This document shows, one piece after another, positions 1 through 8,224 of a stretch of DNA of 64,000 nucleotides (the stretch's first letter is position 1; each line of letters begins with the position of its first letter). The DNA comes from JAKANT01 sp035502095 (lineage in GTDB: Bacteria > Pseudomonadota > Gammaproteobacteria > Burkholderiales > Burkholderiaceae_F). Below the pieces are notes generated by a model, which searched no databases, was not told the origin of the DNA, and saw only the letters and a list, made by a program, of their open reading frames with translations. The translations under genes and the position numbers were made by a program. The DNA lies in the NCBI GenBank assembly GCA_035502095.1, contig DATJUX010000048.1, positions 124,001 through 188,000 of the forward strand, given 5' to 3'.

Positions 1-22
1 GCGTGGTCTGCGGACCGTGAAA

Positions 23-523
23 TTACTCAGTCGGCGCTCCGCCCATCTGTGCGATCTTGGCCTTGAGCCACTTGTCGACCGACGGAAACACGAACTTGCC
101 GACGTCGCCGCCGAGCGTCGCGATCTCGCGCACGATCGTGCCCGAGATGAACTGGTACTGCTCCGATGGCGTCATGAACAGCGTTTCGACATCGGGCAAC
201 AGGTGACGGTTCATCCCGGCCATCTGGAATTCGTATTCGAAGTCGCTGACTGCGCGCAACCCGCGCACGATCACGCGGGCGCCCTGCTCGCGCACGAAAT
301 CCTTCAACAGACCGCGGAAGCCGGCCACTTCGACGTTCGGGTAGTGCCCGAGCACCTCGCGCGCGATCAGGATCCGCTCGTCCATGGAAAAAAACGGCTT
401 CTTGTTGCGGCTGTCCGCCACCCCGACCACCAGCTTGGCGAACACGCTGGCGGCGCGCCGCACGAGATCCTCGTGGCCCCGCGTGAGCGGGTCGAACGTT
501 CCGGGATAGACGGCGATCACCAT
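23..523 (-). CDS. coaD: Phosphopantetheine adenylyltransferase CoaD
   Basis: Catalyses the fourth step of coenzyme A synthesis, transferring AMP from ATP to 4'-phosphopantetheine to give dephospho-CoA in the cytoplasm. The 166-residue protein has the usual family length. It opens with the nucleotidyltransferase signature GTFDPLTRGH (an xxGH motif near residue 18) and carries the C-terminal ISGTIVREIA motif that contacts ATP. The start is the first ATG, directly before the beta-strand VIAVYPGTFDP. It lies downstream of rsmD on the same strand with a 33-base gap, a pairing common in proteobacteria and consistent with one transcript. Nothing unusual was seen. Confidence 0.97.
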   Translation of the reverse strand: MVIAVYPGTFDPLTRGHEDLVRRAASVFAKLVVGVADSRNKKPFFSMDERILIAREVLGHYPNVEVAGFRGLLKDFVREQGARVIVRGLRAVSDFEYEFQMAGMNRHLLPDVETLFMTPSEQYQFISGTIVREIATLGGDVGKFVFPSVDKWLKAKIAQMGGAPTE

Positions 524-556
524 TGTTGTTGCTCCCCCTGGCAGCCGGAAGATTAT

Positions 557-1255
557 TCAGGACGCGTCCTTCTGCAGCAAATGAAACCGGACCTTGCCAG
601 CTCGCCCGGTTCGCACGACTGTCAAGCCGAGTTCGCCGGCGCGACCGGGCTCGATCGACGCATCGCTCTCGGCGTAGACAAGGCCTAGCGGGGCAAGCAA
701 CGCGGGCATGCGTTCCAGCGCCGCGGAAAGCACTCCGGAGCCGAAGGGAGGATCGAGAAAGACGATGTCAAAGCCCCCCGGCGGCAGCCGCGCGGCGATC
801 GTCAGGGCTTCGCCGGTCAGGATTTCGATCTGCTGCGCGCCGAGGCGCTTCCTGAGCTCGACGAGGCGGGCGACCAGCCGTGTGTCCTGCTCCACCAGCA
901 GCACACTGCGTGCGCCGCGCGAAGCCAGCTCGAACCCCAACGCGCCCGTTCCGGCGAACAGATCAAGCCCCCGCAGGTTACCGATGTCGGGGCGGAGGGA
1001 AGAAAGCCAGTTGAAGAGCGTTTCGCGCACCCGGTCGGGCGTCGGTCGCAAGCCGGCGCGGTCGGCGACCACGATCGGCGTCCGCTTCCACATGCCTCCG
1101 ACGATGCGTACGCGTCCAGGCGCCCGGTTCCGTCCCGGAATTGCCGGCCGCGTTGATAGACTGCGCGCACGCCCGGGCGCCGCGGACGAACCCGCGAACG
1201 TGGTGCGCTGTCTTCGCGGCGCGGTCGCGGCGTCCCGCTTCTTTTCCCTCGGCAT
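557..1255 (-). CDS. rsmD: 16S rRNA (guanine966-N2)-methyltransferase RsmD
   Basis: Methylates G966 of 16S rRNA using S-adenosylmethionine. The 232-residue reading has a basic low-complexity N-terminus of about 45 residues, then RIVGGMWKR, the RPTPDRVRETLFNWL motif typical of RsmD, the SAM-binding LDLFAGTGALGFE loop and the catalytic DPPF tetrapeptide. The reading frame stays open far upstream, but that part is antisense to ftsY and not coding. I chose the ATG at 1255 because the next gene diverges from there. A shorter start at the MWKR methionine is possible. Only 6 bases separate this start codon from that of ftsY, so each promoter must lie inside the opposite gene. Confidence 0.93.
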   Translation of the reverse strand: MPREKKRDAATAPRRQRTTFAGSSAAPGRARSLSTRPAIPGRNRAPGRVRIVGGMWKRTPIVVADRAGLRPTPDRVRETLFNWLSSLRPDIGNLRGLDLFAGTGALGFELASRGARSVLLVEQDTRLVARLVELRKRLGAQQIEILTGEALTIAARLPPGGFDIVFLDPPFGSGVLSAALERMPALLAPLGLVYAESDASIEPGRAGELGLTVVRTGRAGKVRFHLLQKDAS

Positions 1256-1261
1256 CGATCG

Positions 1262-2206
1262 ATGATAAGTCCCGCTCCCGCGAAAACCGGCTGGCTCGGC
1301 CGCCTGAAGTCGGGCCTCTCCCGCACGCGCGCGAACATCGCCGGCTTGTTCTCCGGCGGGGTGATCGACGACGCGCTGTTCGAGGAACTCGAGATGGCGC
1401 TCGTCGGCGCCGACGTCGGGGTGACGACCACGCGCGAACTGCTCGATACGCTGCGCACTCGCATCAAGCTGGAGGGACTGAAGACTCCGGGCCAGGTGCG
1501 CGATGCGCTGCGTGACGAGGTCGCAAAGCTGCTCGCGCCCTGCGAGGGCCGGCTCGATATTGCGCGCGCCAAACCGCTCGTCATCATGGTGGCGGGCGTC
1601 AACGGCGCCGGCAAGACGACGTCGATCGGCAAACTCGCCCATTGGTTCGCAGACCAGGACCAGACGGTCCTGCTTGCCGCCGGCGACACGTTTCGCGCTG
1701 CTGCGCGAGAGCAACTGGCCGTCTGGGGCAAGCGCAACGGTGTCGAGGTCATCGCGCAGCAGAGCGGCGACCCCGCGGCCGTGGTCTTCGATTCGGTTGC
1801 AGCGGCGAAAGCGCGCAGGCTCGACATCCTGATCGCCGACACGGCCGGCAGGCTGCCGACGCAGTTGCACCTGATGGACGAGCTGAAACGCATCAAGCGC
1901 GCGATCGAAAAGGCGCAGCCCGGTGCGCCGCACGAGGTGATCCTCGTGCTCGACGGAACCAACGGGCAAAACGCGCTGATGCAGGTACGCGCATTCGACG
2001 CGGCCATCGGCGTGACCGGCGTCATCATCACGAAGCTGGACGGCACGGCAAAGGGCGGCGTGCTGGTTGCGCTGGCGCGCGAGCGCCTGCAGCAGCCGCT
2101 GCCGATCTTCTTCGTCGGCGTCGGCGAGGGACTCGACGACCTGCAACCCTTCGACGCGCGCGCGTTTTCCGCCGCGCTGGTCGGCGAGGCCGGCGATGCG
2201 GGCTAG
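1262..2206 (+). CDS. ftsY: Signal recognition particle receptor FtsY
   Basis: SRP-type GTPase that docks ribosome-nascent chain-SRP complexes at the inner membrane for co-translational insertion. The 314-residue protein is essentially an NG domain: a helical N domain (1-100), the P-loop GVNGAGKTTSIGKLA, DTFRAAAREQL, DTAGRL (G3) and TKLDGTAKGG (G4). The acidic N-terminal A domain of enterobacterial FtsY is reduced to about 20 residues with a hydrophobic/basic character (WLGRLKSGL), which may serve for membrane binding. It diverges from rsmD by 6 bases. In many proteobacteria ftsE and ftsX follow directly; here 5.3 kb of other genes intervene. Confidence 0.96.
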   Translation: MISPAPAKTGWLGRLKSGLSRTRANIAGLFSGGVIDDALFEELEMALVGADVGVTTTRELLDTLRTRIKLEGLKTPGQVRDALRDEVAKLLAPCEGRLDIARAKPLVIMVAGVNGAGKTTSIGKLAHWFADQDQTVLLAAGDTFRAAAREQLAVWGKRNGVEVIAQQSGDPAAVVFDSVAAAKARRLDILIADTAGRLPTQLHLMDELKRIKRAIEKAQPGAPHEVILVLDGTNGQNALMQVRAFDAAIGVTGVIITKLDGTAKGGVLVALARERLQQPLPIFFVGVGEGLDDLQPFDARAFSAALVGEAGDAG

Positions 2207-2233
2207 CACGGCGCACTGCGACCGGAGCATCCG

Positions 2234-3217
2234 ATGAGGCCTTCGCCGGCTCGTGCGACGCTGGTCGGACTCGTCGGCGCCCTGCTCGCGCTCGCCGCGA
2301 GCCAACCGGCGGCGCAGGACTATCCGAGCCGGCCGATCACCATGATCGTTCCCTTTCCGCCGGGCGGGGTGGCTGATACGGTCGCGCGGCCGGTGGCCGA
2401 AGCGATGGCGCGCGCGCTCAAGCAGCCAGTCGTCGTCGAGAACCGCGCCGGCGCGGGCGGCGGTGTCGGCATGGGAGCAGCGGCAAAGAGCGCGCCGGAT
2501 GGCTACACCGTCCTGCTGGCGCTCTCTTCGATCTCGATCATTCCCGAGGCGGATCGTATCCTGAAGCGAACTCCGATGTACGAGTTGCAGCAACTGCAGC
2601 CGATCGCGCGCTTCACCGCCGACCCGACGGTGCTGGTCGTGCGCGCGGACGCGCCCTGGCGAACCGCGCAGGAGTTCATCGCCGACCTCAGGCTCAATCC
2701 CGCCAAATACTCGTACGGATCGTCCGGCAACTACGGGACGATGCACGTACCGATGGAAATGCTGAAGGCTACGGCGAAGTTCTACATGCTCCACGTTCCG
2801 TACACCGGCGCGGGCCCGGCCGTGCTGGCGCTGCTCGGGGGCCAGGTCGACGCTGTGTCGACGGGACCGGCGACCGTCGTCCAGCACATCCGCGCCGGAC
2901 GCCTGCGTGCGCTCGCGCATTGGGGTGAGGGTCGCCTCACGTCGCTACCTGACGTGCCGAGTCTCACCGAGCTCGGATATCCGGTCCAGTTCGCGCAGTG
3001 GTCGGGACTTTTCGTTCCCGCAGGGACGCCCGAAGCGGTGGTCGCGCGCTTGCGCGAGGCGGCGCGTACGGCCGCCAACGATCCCAAGGTCGTGCAGACG
3101 ATCGGTGCCGCCGGCAGCCCGGTGCTCTATCTCGACGCACCGGATTTCGGTCGTTACTGGAGCGCCGACGCGGCACGAATGAGCGAGGTCGTGCGCCAGA
3201 TCGGCCGGGTCGAGTAA
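2234..3217 (+). CDS. Bug/TctC-family periplasmic solute-binding protein
   Basis: Tripartite tricarboxylate transporter substrate-binding protein, a periplasmic receptor for small, mostly carboxylated compounds. The 327-residue protein has a Sec signal peptide (hydrophobic stretch residues 9-25, likely cleavage after QPAAQ). The mature protein begins with the family hallmark YPSRPITMIVPFPPGG and continues with VENRAGAGG and PYTGAGPA. No TctA or TctB membrane genes are nearby, so it is an orphan receptor of the kind greatly expanded in Burkholderiales. A GGAG ribosome site precedes the ATG. The gap to ftsY is 27 bases, so they may share a transcript. The ligand cannot be read from sequence. Confidence 0.93.
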   Translation: MRPSPARATLVGLVGALLALAASQPAAQDYPSRPITMIVPFPPGGVADTVARPVAEAMARALKQPVVVENRAGAGGGVGMGAAAKSAPDGYTVLLALSSISIIPEADRILKRTPMYELQQLQPIARFTADPTVLVVRADAPWRTAQEFIADLRLNPAKYSYGSSGNYGTMHVPMEMLKATAKFYMLHVPYTGAGPAVLALLGGQVDAVSTGPATVVQHIRAGRLRALAHWGEGRLTSLPDVPSLTELGYPVQFAQWSGLFVPAGTPEAVVARLREAARTAANDPKVVQTIGAAGSPVLYLDAPDFGRYWSADAARMSEVVRQIGRVE

Positions 3218-3241
3218 CCGGCGACAGCCCGCCGTCACCGC

Positions 3242-3274
3242 TTGTCATAGGACTGTCAAACCGGGCCGTAGAAT
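3242..3274 (+). promoter_or_regulatory. Candidate Pho box and -10 element for ppx
   Basis: Two 7-base direct repeats, TTGTCAT (3242-3248) and CTGTCAA (3253-3259), are separated by AGGA. Each matches the PhoB half-site CTGTCAT at 6 of 7 positions with the standard 4-base spacer. A -10-like TAGAAT follows at 3269-3274, 9 bases after the second repeat. That is where PhoB replaces the -35 contact in PhoB-dependent promoters. The predicted transcript would start about 35 bases before the ppx ATG. The prediction is from motif and spacing only. Confidence 0.6.
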
Positions 3275-3316
3275 CGGTCGCGGCACCCCGAACGCGACGA
3301 AACCACGACCTCCGCG

Positions 3317-4780
3317 ATGCTGCTCGCCGCCGTCGATCTCGGATCGAACAGCTTCCGGCTCGAAATCGGGAGTGTCGAGGGCGCGCAGATCCTGCGCCAG
3401 AACTACTGGAAGGAAATGGTCCGGCTGGGCGCGGGCCTGGACACCAACAACCGCCTGTCACGCAAGTCGATCGAAGCGGCGTGCGATTGCCTCGCCCGCA
3501 TGAACGAGCGCATGCGCGGCATGCCGGGCGAGCAGGTTCGAGCGGTTGGCACCGAAACACTGCGCGCCGCGGCCAACGTCGACGAGTTCCTGCTCGAGGC
3601 GCAACACGCGCTGGGCTTCCCGATCGAGGTGATTTCTGGCCGCGAGGAGGCGCGCCTGATTTTCGAAGGCTGCATGCATACGCTGCCGCGTTCGGACAAG
3701 CGGCGGCTCGTGGTCGACATCGGCGGCGGTTCGACGGAAGTCATCGTCGGCCGCGGTTTTACCGCGGACAACGCAGAGTCGTTTCGCGTTGGCTGCGTGA
3801 GTCTTTCGCTGCGCTTCTTCCGCAATGGCGCGATCGATCGCAACGCGTTCAGGCAGGCTGTGGTGGCGGCGGCGGCGGAGATCGAAGAAGCGATTGACGT
3901 CTTCTCGCGCAGCAACTGGGACGAGGCGTTCGGCTCGAGCGGCACGGTCGATACCGTGAGCGAGATCCTGCGCGCCGAGAACTGGACCAACGGCACGATC
4001 ACCCTCGACGGCCTGCACAGGATCCGGCAGGCGCTGCTCGTCGCCGGCGACGCGAAGCGGATCAAGCTCGCGGGGATGAAGGCGGAGCGACAGGACGTGA
4101 TCGCCGGCGGCACAGCGGTGTTGATCGCCGTCTTCGAGACGCTCGGCGTGGGCGAGATGAAACCCGCGCGGGGAGCGCTCCGGCTGGGCGTCCTCTACGA
4201 CCTGCTCGGCCGGCGCGAAAGCCGCGATCTGCGCGATGCGAGTGTCGACCGGCTGCAGACCCGGTTCGCGGTCGACCAGGCCCAGGCCCAACGGGTCGAG
4301 CGTATCGCGCAGCGCCTGCTCTCCTCCCTCCAGCCCAACGCGACGGAAGCCGACACGAAGCACCTCACCCGCGCGTGCGCGTTGCACGAAGTGGGTTTTG
4401 CGATCTCGCACAGCGAGTACCACAAGCACGGCGCGTACATGGTCGCGAACGCCGACCTCGCCGGCTTCTCGACCTCCGAACAGGAGACGCTTGCGGAGCT
4501 CGTGCTCGGCCAGCGCGGCAACCTCAAGAAGATCGGCCGTGCTCTGGCGGACCCGATGCGGGCAGCCAAGGTCCTGTCGCTGCGCCTGGCGGTGATCCTG
4601 TGCCATGCGCGTCGCAGCGTCGACCTGCCACGCCTGCAGTTGCAGCGCCTGCGCAATTCGGTCGAGCTGTCGATCGACCGTGCGTGGCTCGGCGCGCACC
4701 CGCTGACGCAGCACTTGCTCGAAGAAGAATGCAGCCAGTGGGAGCGGGCCGGCGCCCGGCTCCTGCTGCATCCGCTTTAG
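3317..4780 (+). CDS. ppx: Exopolyphosphatase, Ppx/GppA family
   Basis: Releases orthophosphate from the ends of polyphosphate chains, or removes the 5'-phosphate of pppGpp. The 487-residue protein has the ASKHA-fold phosphatase domain: AVDLGSNSFRLEIG at residues 5-18, the glycine-rich VDIGGGSTEVIVG near 135, and GSSGTVDTV. A C-terminal HD-like helical region follows (from about 310, with CALHEVGFAISHSEYHKH). It sits beside sixA and ppk1, which supports exopolyphosphatase over GppA as the main role. The ATG chosen gives the canonical family N-terminus. A candidate PhoB-dependent promoter lies 40-75 bases upstream. Confidence 0.94.
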   Translation: MLLAAVDLGSNSFRLEIGSVEGAQILRQNYWKEMVRLGAGLDTNNRLSRKSIEAACDCLARMNERMRGMPGEQVRAVGTETLRAAANVDEFLLEAQHALGFPIEVISGREEARLIFEGCMHTLPRSDKRRLVVDIGGGSTEVIVGRGFTADNAESFRVGCVSLSLRFFRNGAIDRNAFRQAVVAAAAEIEEAIDVFSRSNWDEAFGSSGTVDTVSEILRAENWTNGTITLDGLHRIRQALLVAGDAKRIKLAGMKAERQDVIAGGTAVLIAVFETLGVGEMKPARGALRLGVLYDLLGRRESRDLRDASVDRLQTRFAVDQAQAQRVERIAQRLLSSLQPNATEADTKHLTRACALHEVGFAISHSEYHKHGAYMVANADLAGFSTSEQETLAELVLGQRGNLKKIGRALADPMRAAKVLSLRLAVILCHARRSVDLPRLQLQRLRNSVELSIDRAWLGAHPLTQHLLEEECSQWERAGARLLLHPL

Positions 4781-4787
4781 CCGAGGC

Positions 4788-5249
4788 TCAGAGCAGGTCC
4801 GGGTTGACGACCGCGCGCAGGGCGACCTCGGATGGGTGGTCGGCGCGCACCTGCAACCACCAGATCCCGGCCTTCTTGATCGACCACGGGAGGTCCTTCT
4901 CCGCGAGCAGCCGGCTGGCAACCCAGCCCAGCGCGGGCTGGTGGCCTACGACGACGACGCACCCGCCGCCGCCCGGCCAGTCGACGATCTCCAGGATCTC
5001 GTCGGCAGATGCGCCCGGGGCCAGCGCCGGAACCGTCTTCGATTTTCGATGCGACATCTCGGCCAGGAAGGCGGCCGTCTGCTGAGCCCGCACTGCCGGG
5101 CTGACGAGGATGCGTGCGGAGTTTGGCAGGCTGGCGTGCAGCCACTCGGCGGCGCGGCGCGCCTGCTTCTTGCCCTTGGCGGTCAACCGGCGCTTTTCGT
5201 CGGGTTCGCCGGGTTCGGCATCGGCGTGTCGCCAGAGAATGAGGTCCAT
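4788..5249 (-). CDS. sixA: Phosphohistidine phosphatase SixA
   Basis: Small histidine-phosphatase-superfamily enzyme. Relatives dephosphorylate phosphohistidine on HPt domains or on the nitrogen phosphotransferase system. The 153-residue protein begins MDLILWRHADAEPG, with the RHG-type catalytic histidine at residue 8, and has the second histidine in VVGHQPALGW. The frame continues upstream, but the ATG at 5249 gives the exact family start. Its gene is 13 bases downstream of ppk1 on the same strand and converges on ppx with a 7-base gap, so it is probably cotranscribed with ppk1. Confidence 0.92.
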   Translation of the reverse strand: MDLILWRHADAEPGEPDEKRRLTAKGKKQARRAAEWLHASLPNSARILVSPAVRAQQTAAFLAEMSHRKSKTVPALAPGASADEILEIVDWPGGGGCVVVVGHQPALGWVASRLLAEKDLPWSIKKAGIWWLQVRADHPSEVALRAVVNPDLL

Positions 5250-5262
5250 GTCGCTCCCGCCA

Positions 5263-7413
5263 TCAGCCTTGCGCGACGTTCGCAGACAGTTCCAGCAACA
5301 GCTGCGCCTGCGCGCTTTTCCCCCGACCCGGAGCGCGCGGCGGCCTGTAGCTGCCGTCGGCAAGAAGCGTCCAGGCGTCGGAAGTGTCTTCGAGATAGGG
5401 CTTCAGGCCCTCGGCGATCACACGCTGCTTGAGCTTCGGATCCAGGACAGGCCAGGCCACTTCGATGCGGCGGAACAGGTTGCGGCCCATCCAGTCGGCG
5501 CTGGCGAGGTAGACGTCGTCCGCGCCGCCGGCGCGGAAGTAGTAGATACGGTGATGCTCGAGAAAGCGGCCGACGATCGAGCGCACGACGATGTTTTCCG
5601 AAAGCTTCTTCACGCCAGGACGCAGCGTACATGCACCACGCACGATCAGGTCGATGCGCACGCCCGCCTGCGAGGCCTCGTAGAGGGCGTTGATGGTGGC
5701 TTCGTCGACCAGCGCATTCATCTTGGCGATGATCCGGCCCGGCTTGCCGCCTTTCGCGAGTCGTGCTTCGTTGTTGACGGCCGCGATCACGTGTCGGTGC
5801 AGCGTGAACGGGGCGATCCACAGGTGCTTGAGCCGTTCGACCTTGGCCAGGCTCGTGAGGTGCATGAAGACGCGCTCGACGTCGGCGCAGATCGCATCGT
5901 TGGCGGTGAGCATTCCGAAGTCGGTGTAAAGCTTCGCAGTCGTCGGGTGATAGTTGCCGGTGGCGAGATGGACGTAGTTGGCGAGGCGCGAGCGTTTGCC
6001 GACTTCCTCCCGGCGCAGGACGAGCATCAGCTTGGCGTGTGTCTTCAATCCGACGACGCCGTAGACGACCTGGGCGCCGACCGCCTCGAGACGCTCCGCG
6101 AGGTTGATGTTGGCCTCCTCGTCGAAGCGTGCCTTCAGTTCGACCACCACGGTCACCTCTTTGCCGCGGCGTGCAGCGTCGATCAGCAGATCCACGAGTT
6201 CCGAGCTGGTCCCGGTGCGGTAAAGAGTCATGCGGATCGCGACCACTCTCTCGTCGAAGGCGGCCTGGCGCAGGAACTCGACCACCGGCTCGAAGCTTTC
6301 GAACGGGTGATGCAGCAGGATGTCGGCGCGCCGTATCGCCTCGAACATGTCCACGCCGGCAACGGAATGGCCGACCTTCGCAGGCCACGCCGGCGCGAAA
6401 GGCGTCCAGCGCAGACGGGGCGCGGTCAGCAGGTCGACAAGCTGGGTCAGGCGCACGAGGTTCACGGGCCCGTCGACCCGGTACACCGATTCGTTCGGCA
6501 GCTGGAACTGTTCGCGCAGCAGCTGCTCGAGGTTGGGCGGACACGCGCGCAGCACCTCGAGGCGGACCGCGTTGCCGAAGTGGCGCTGGGTGAGTTCCAT
6601 GCGCAGCGCCTGCCGAAGGTTGCGGACCTCGCGCTCATCCACCCACAGCTCCGAGTCGCGCGTGACACGAAACTGCGAGACGCCGGCGATGCCGCGTCCG
6701 GGGAACACGTCTTCCAGATGGGCACGGATGACCGAGGAGAGCAGCACGAACGCCTGCTTGCCCGGCGCCAGGTGCGCGGGCATCGGGATGACCCGGGGCA
6801 GGACGCGCGGCACCTTCAGCACCGCTATCGTCGATGCGCGACCGAATGCGTCCTTCCCCGTGAGCTGGATCACGAAATTCAGTGCCTTGTTGGCCACCTG
6901 GGGAAAGGGGTGCGATGGATCGAGTCCGATGGGCGAAAGCAGTGGCTTGACTTCGCTTTCGAAGTACGCGCGCACCCATTTCCGCTGCGCCGGCGTGCGC
7001 GCCGCGTGGCTGAGGATGACGATCTGCTCGCGCTCGAACGCCGGTGTCAGCCCCCTGTTCAGCACGTTGTATTGACGTTCGACCAGTGCGTGTGCGCGCT
7101 GCGACAGGTCGGCGAACGCCGGCCAAAACGGCGCGGCCGTGCCGATGCCGCCACCCTCGCGCATGTCTTCCATCACGCCCGCGACCCGGATCTCGAAGAA
7201 CTCGTCGAGGTTCGAAGAGACGATGCAAAGGAAGCGAAGCCGCTCCGCGAGCGGAAGCGTCGTGCGCTCGGCGAGGGCGAGTACGCGCTCGTTGAACGCG
7301 AGTTGCGACAGGTCTCGATCTAGGAAGCGGCCCTCTGGTGGCACCGGCCGCGGTCGAAGCGTGGCGATCGTCGAGTCCTTGCGGTCACGCCTGTTCTTCT
7401 TTTGCCGCACCAT
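5263..7413 (-). CDS. ppk1: Polyphosphate kinase PPK1
   Basis: Reversibly transfers the terminal phosphate of ATP to growing polyphosphate. The 716-residue protein has the usual four-part architecture: the N-terminal helical domain (FLDRDLSQLAFNERV near residue 32), the head domain, and two phospholipase-D-like catalytic domains. The autophosphorylated histidine lies in HLATGNYHPTTAKLY. RMTLYRTG and KTHAKLML are also present. The first 30 residues are basic and poorly conserved, so a start inside them is possible, especially because a candidate Pho-box promoter lies directly upstream. The gene is followed by sixA and diverges from ftsE. Confidence 0.95.
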   Translation of the reverse strand: MVRQKKNRRDRKDSTIATLRPRPVPPEGRFLDRDLSQLAFNERVLALAERTTLPLAERLRFLCIVSSNLDEFFEIRVAGVMEDMREGGGIGTAAPFWPAFADLSQRAHALVERQYNVLNRGLTPAFEREQIVILSHAARTPAQRKWVRAYFESEVKPLLSPIGLDPSHPFPQVANKALNFVIQLTGKDAFGRASTIAVLKVPRVLPRVIPMPAHLAPGKQAFVLLSSVIRAHLEDVFPGRGIAGVSQFRVTRDSELWVDEREVRNLRQALRMELTQRHFGNAVRLEVLRACPPNLEQLLREQFQLPNESVYRVDGPVNLVRLTQLVDLLTAPRLRWTPFAPAWPAKVGHSVAGVDMFEAIRRADILLHHPFESFEPVVEFLRQAAFDERVVAIRMTLYRTGTSSELVDLLIDAARRGKEVTVVVELKARFDEEANINLAERLEAVGAQVVYGVVGLKTHAKLMLVLRREEVGKRSRLANYVHLATGNYHPTTAKLYTDFGMLTANDAICADVERVFMHLTSLAKVERLKHLWIAPFTLHRHVIAAVNNEARLAKGGKPGRIIAKMNALVDEATINALYEASQAGVRIDLIVRGACTLRPGVKKLSENIVVRSIVGRFLEHHRIYYFRAGGADDVYLASADWMGRNLFRRIEVAWPVLDPKLKQRVIAEGLKPYLEDTSDAWTLLADGSYRPPRAPGRGKSAQAQLLLELSANVAQG

Positions 7414-7424
7414 ACGACCTGTCC

Positions 7425-7442
7425 ATGACTGGAAATTGACGG
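7425..7442 (-). promoter_or_regulatory. Candidate Pho box upstream of ppk1
   Basis: Read on the minus strand, CCGTCAA, TTTC, CAGTCAT forms two Pho-box-like half-sites (5 of 7 and 6 of 7 matches to CTGTCAT) with a 4-base spacer. They lie 12 bases before the annotated ppk1 start. A -10-like TATGGT follows 10 bases later but overlaps the ATG. If the site is real, transcription begins inside the current open frame and PPK1 starts further in. It is weaker than the ppx site. Confidence 0.35.
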
Positions 7443-7534
7443 CATGTCACGCGCGGCGACGACCTAGAATGCGTGCCGGGCTGCGGCCAATCGGCTCTCC
7501 CGTCGTTCAATTCTAGGCAAACCGCGCCGGAGCC

Positions 7535-8224
7535 ATGGCCGCCGACGTCTCCACCGAACTGAGCAGTGACCAGCCCTTCGTCCGGCTCGAACGGGTCAGC
7601 AGGAAATACGGCACCTTCAGGCTCGCCCTGTCGGAGATCACGCTCAGCATCGATCGAAGCGAACTCGTCCTGCTGATCGGCGGCAGCGGAGCGGGCAAAT
7701 CGACGCTGTTGCGCCTCGTCGGCGCGATCGACCCCCCCTCCAGCGGGCGGGTGCGGATCGGTGGCGAGGATCCGGCTCGCATGCGCCCCAACGAGCTCGC
7801 GTTCCTGCGACGTTCCATTGGAAGCGTGCCTCAGGAACCGTTGCTGCTCGATGGTCAGAGCGTGCTCGAGAACGTCATGCTGCCGGCAATCGCGTCGAAT
7901 CAGACGCGCCGCGAAGCGGTCGAACGCGCCCGCGCGGCGCTGAATCGCGTCCGTTTCGACGACGTCGACGCGTTGCCTGGCCAACTGTCGAGCGGCGCCC
8001 GATACCGCGTAGCCCTTGCGCGGGCCATCGTGAATCGACCCGCCCTCTTGCTGGTCGATGACCCGGTCAGCCGCCTGGACGCCGACGCTGCCGACAACAT
8101 GCTGCATCTGCTCGAGCAGTTCGCGATCAGCGGTGTCACGGTTGTCCTGGCTGCGCAACGGCGGCCCGAACGGACGCCCGCTCGCTCCCGGCTGATCCGT
8201 CTCGAGAACGGCGTGCTGGCGTGA
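7535..8224 (+). CDS. ftsE: Cell division ATP-binding protein FtsE, divergent motifs
   Basis: By position and fold this is FtsE, the cytoplasmic ATPase of the FtsEX complex that couples the division ring to periplasmic murein hydrolysis through EnvC. The 229-residue protein keeps the Walker A GGSGAGKST (49-57), the Q-loop glutamine (100) and the Walker B strand. Three catalytic motifs depart from the family: the ABC signature is LSSGA (151-155) instead of LSGGE/Q, the catalytic glutamate after Walker B is Asp176 (LLLVDDP), and the switch histidine is Gln208 (LAAQRR). Hydrolysis may therefore be weak or absent. It overlaps ftsX at TGATG, supporting coupled translation. Confidence 0.85.
   Translation: MAADVSTELSSDQPFVRLERVSRKYGTFRLALSEITLSIDRSELVLLIGGSGAGKSTLLRLVGAIDPPSSGRVRIGGEDPARMRPNELAFLRRSIGSVPQEPLLLDGQSVLENVMLPAIASNQTRREAVERARAALNRVRFDDVDALPGQLSSGARYRVALARAIVNRPALLLVDDPVSRLDADAADNMLHLLEQFAISGVTVVLAAQRRPERTPARSRLIRLENGVLA

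Noticed and set aside
557..2920. A 787-codon open frame on the minus strand
   Set aside because: Only the last 232 codons (rsmD) are coding. The rest is antisense to ftsY and the TctC gene, an effect of high GC content.
5110..7323. A 737-codon plus-strand frame
   Set aside because: It is the shadow of ppk1, whose catalytic motifs are unambiguous on the minus strand.
7436..7470. Sigma-70 promoter TTGACG ... TAGAAT for ftsE
   Set aside because: The spacer is 23 bases, too long; TTGACG is better explained as part of the ppk1 Pho-box candidate.
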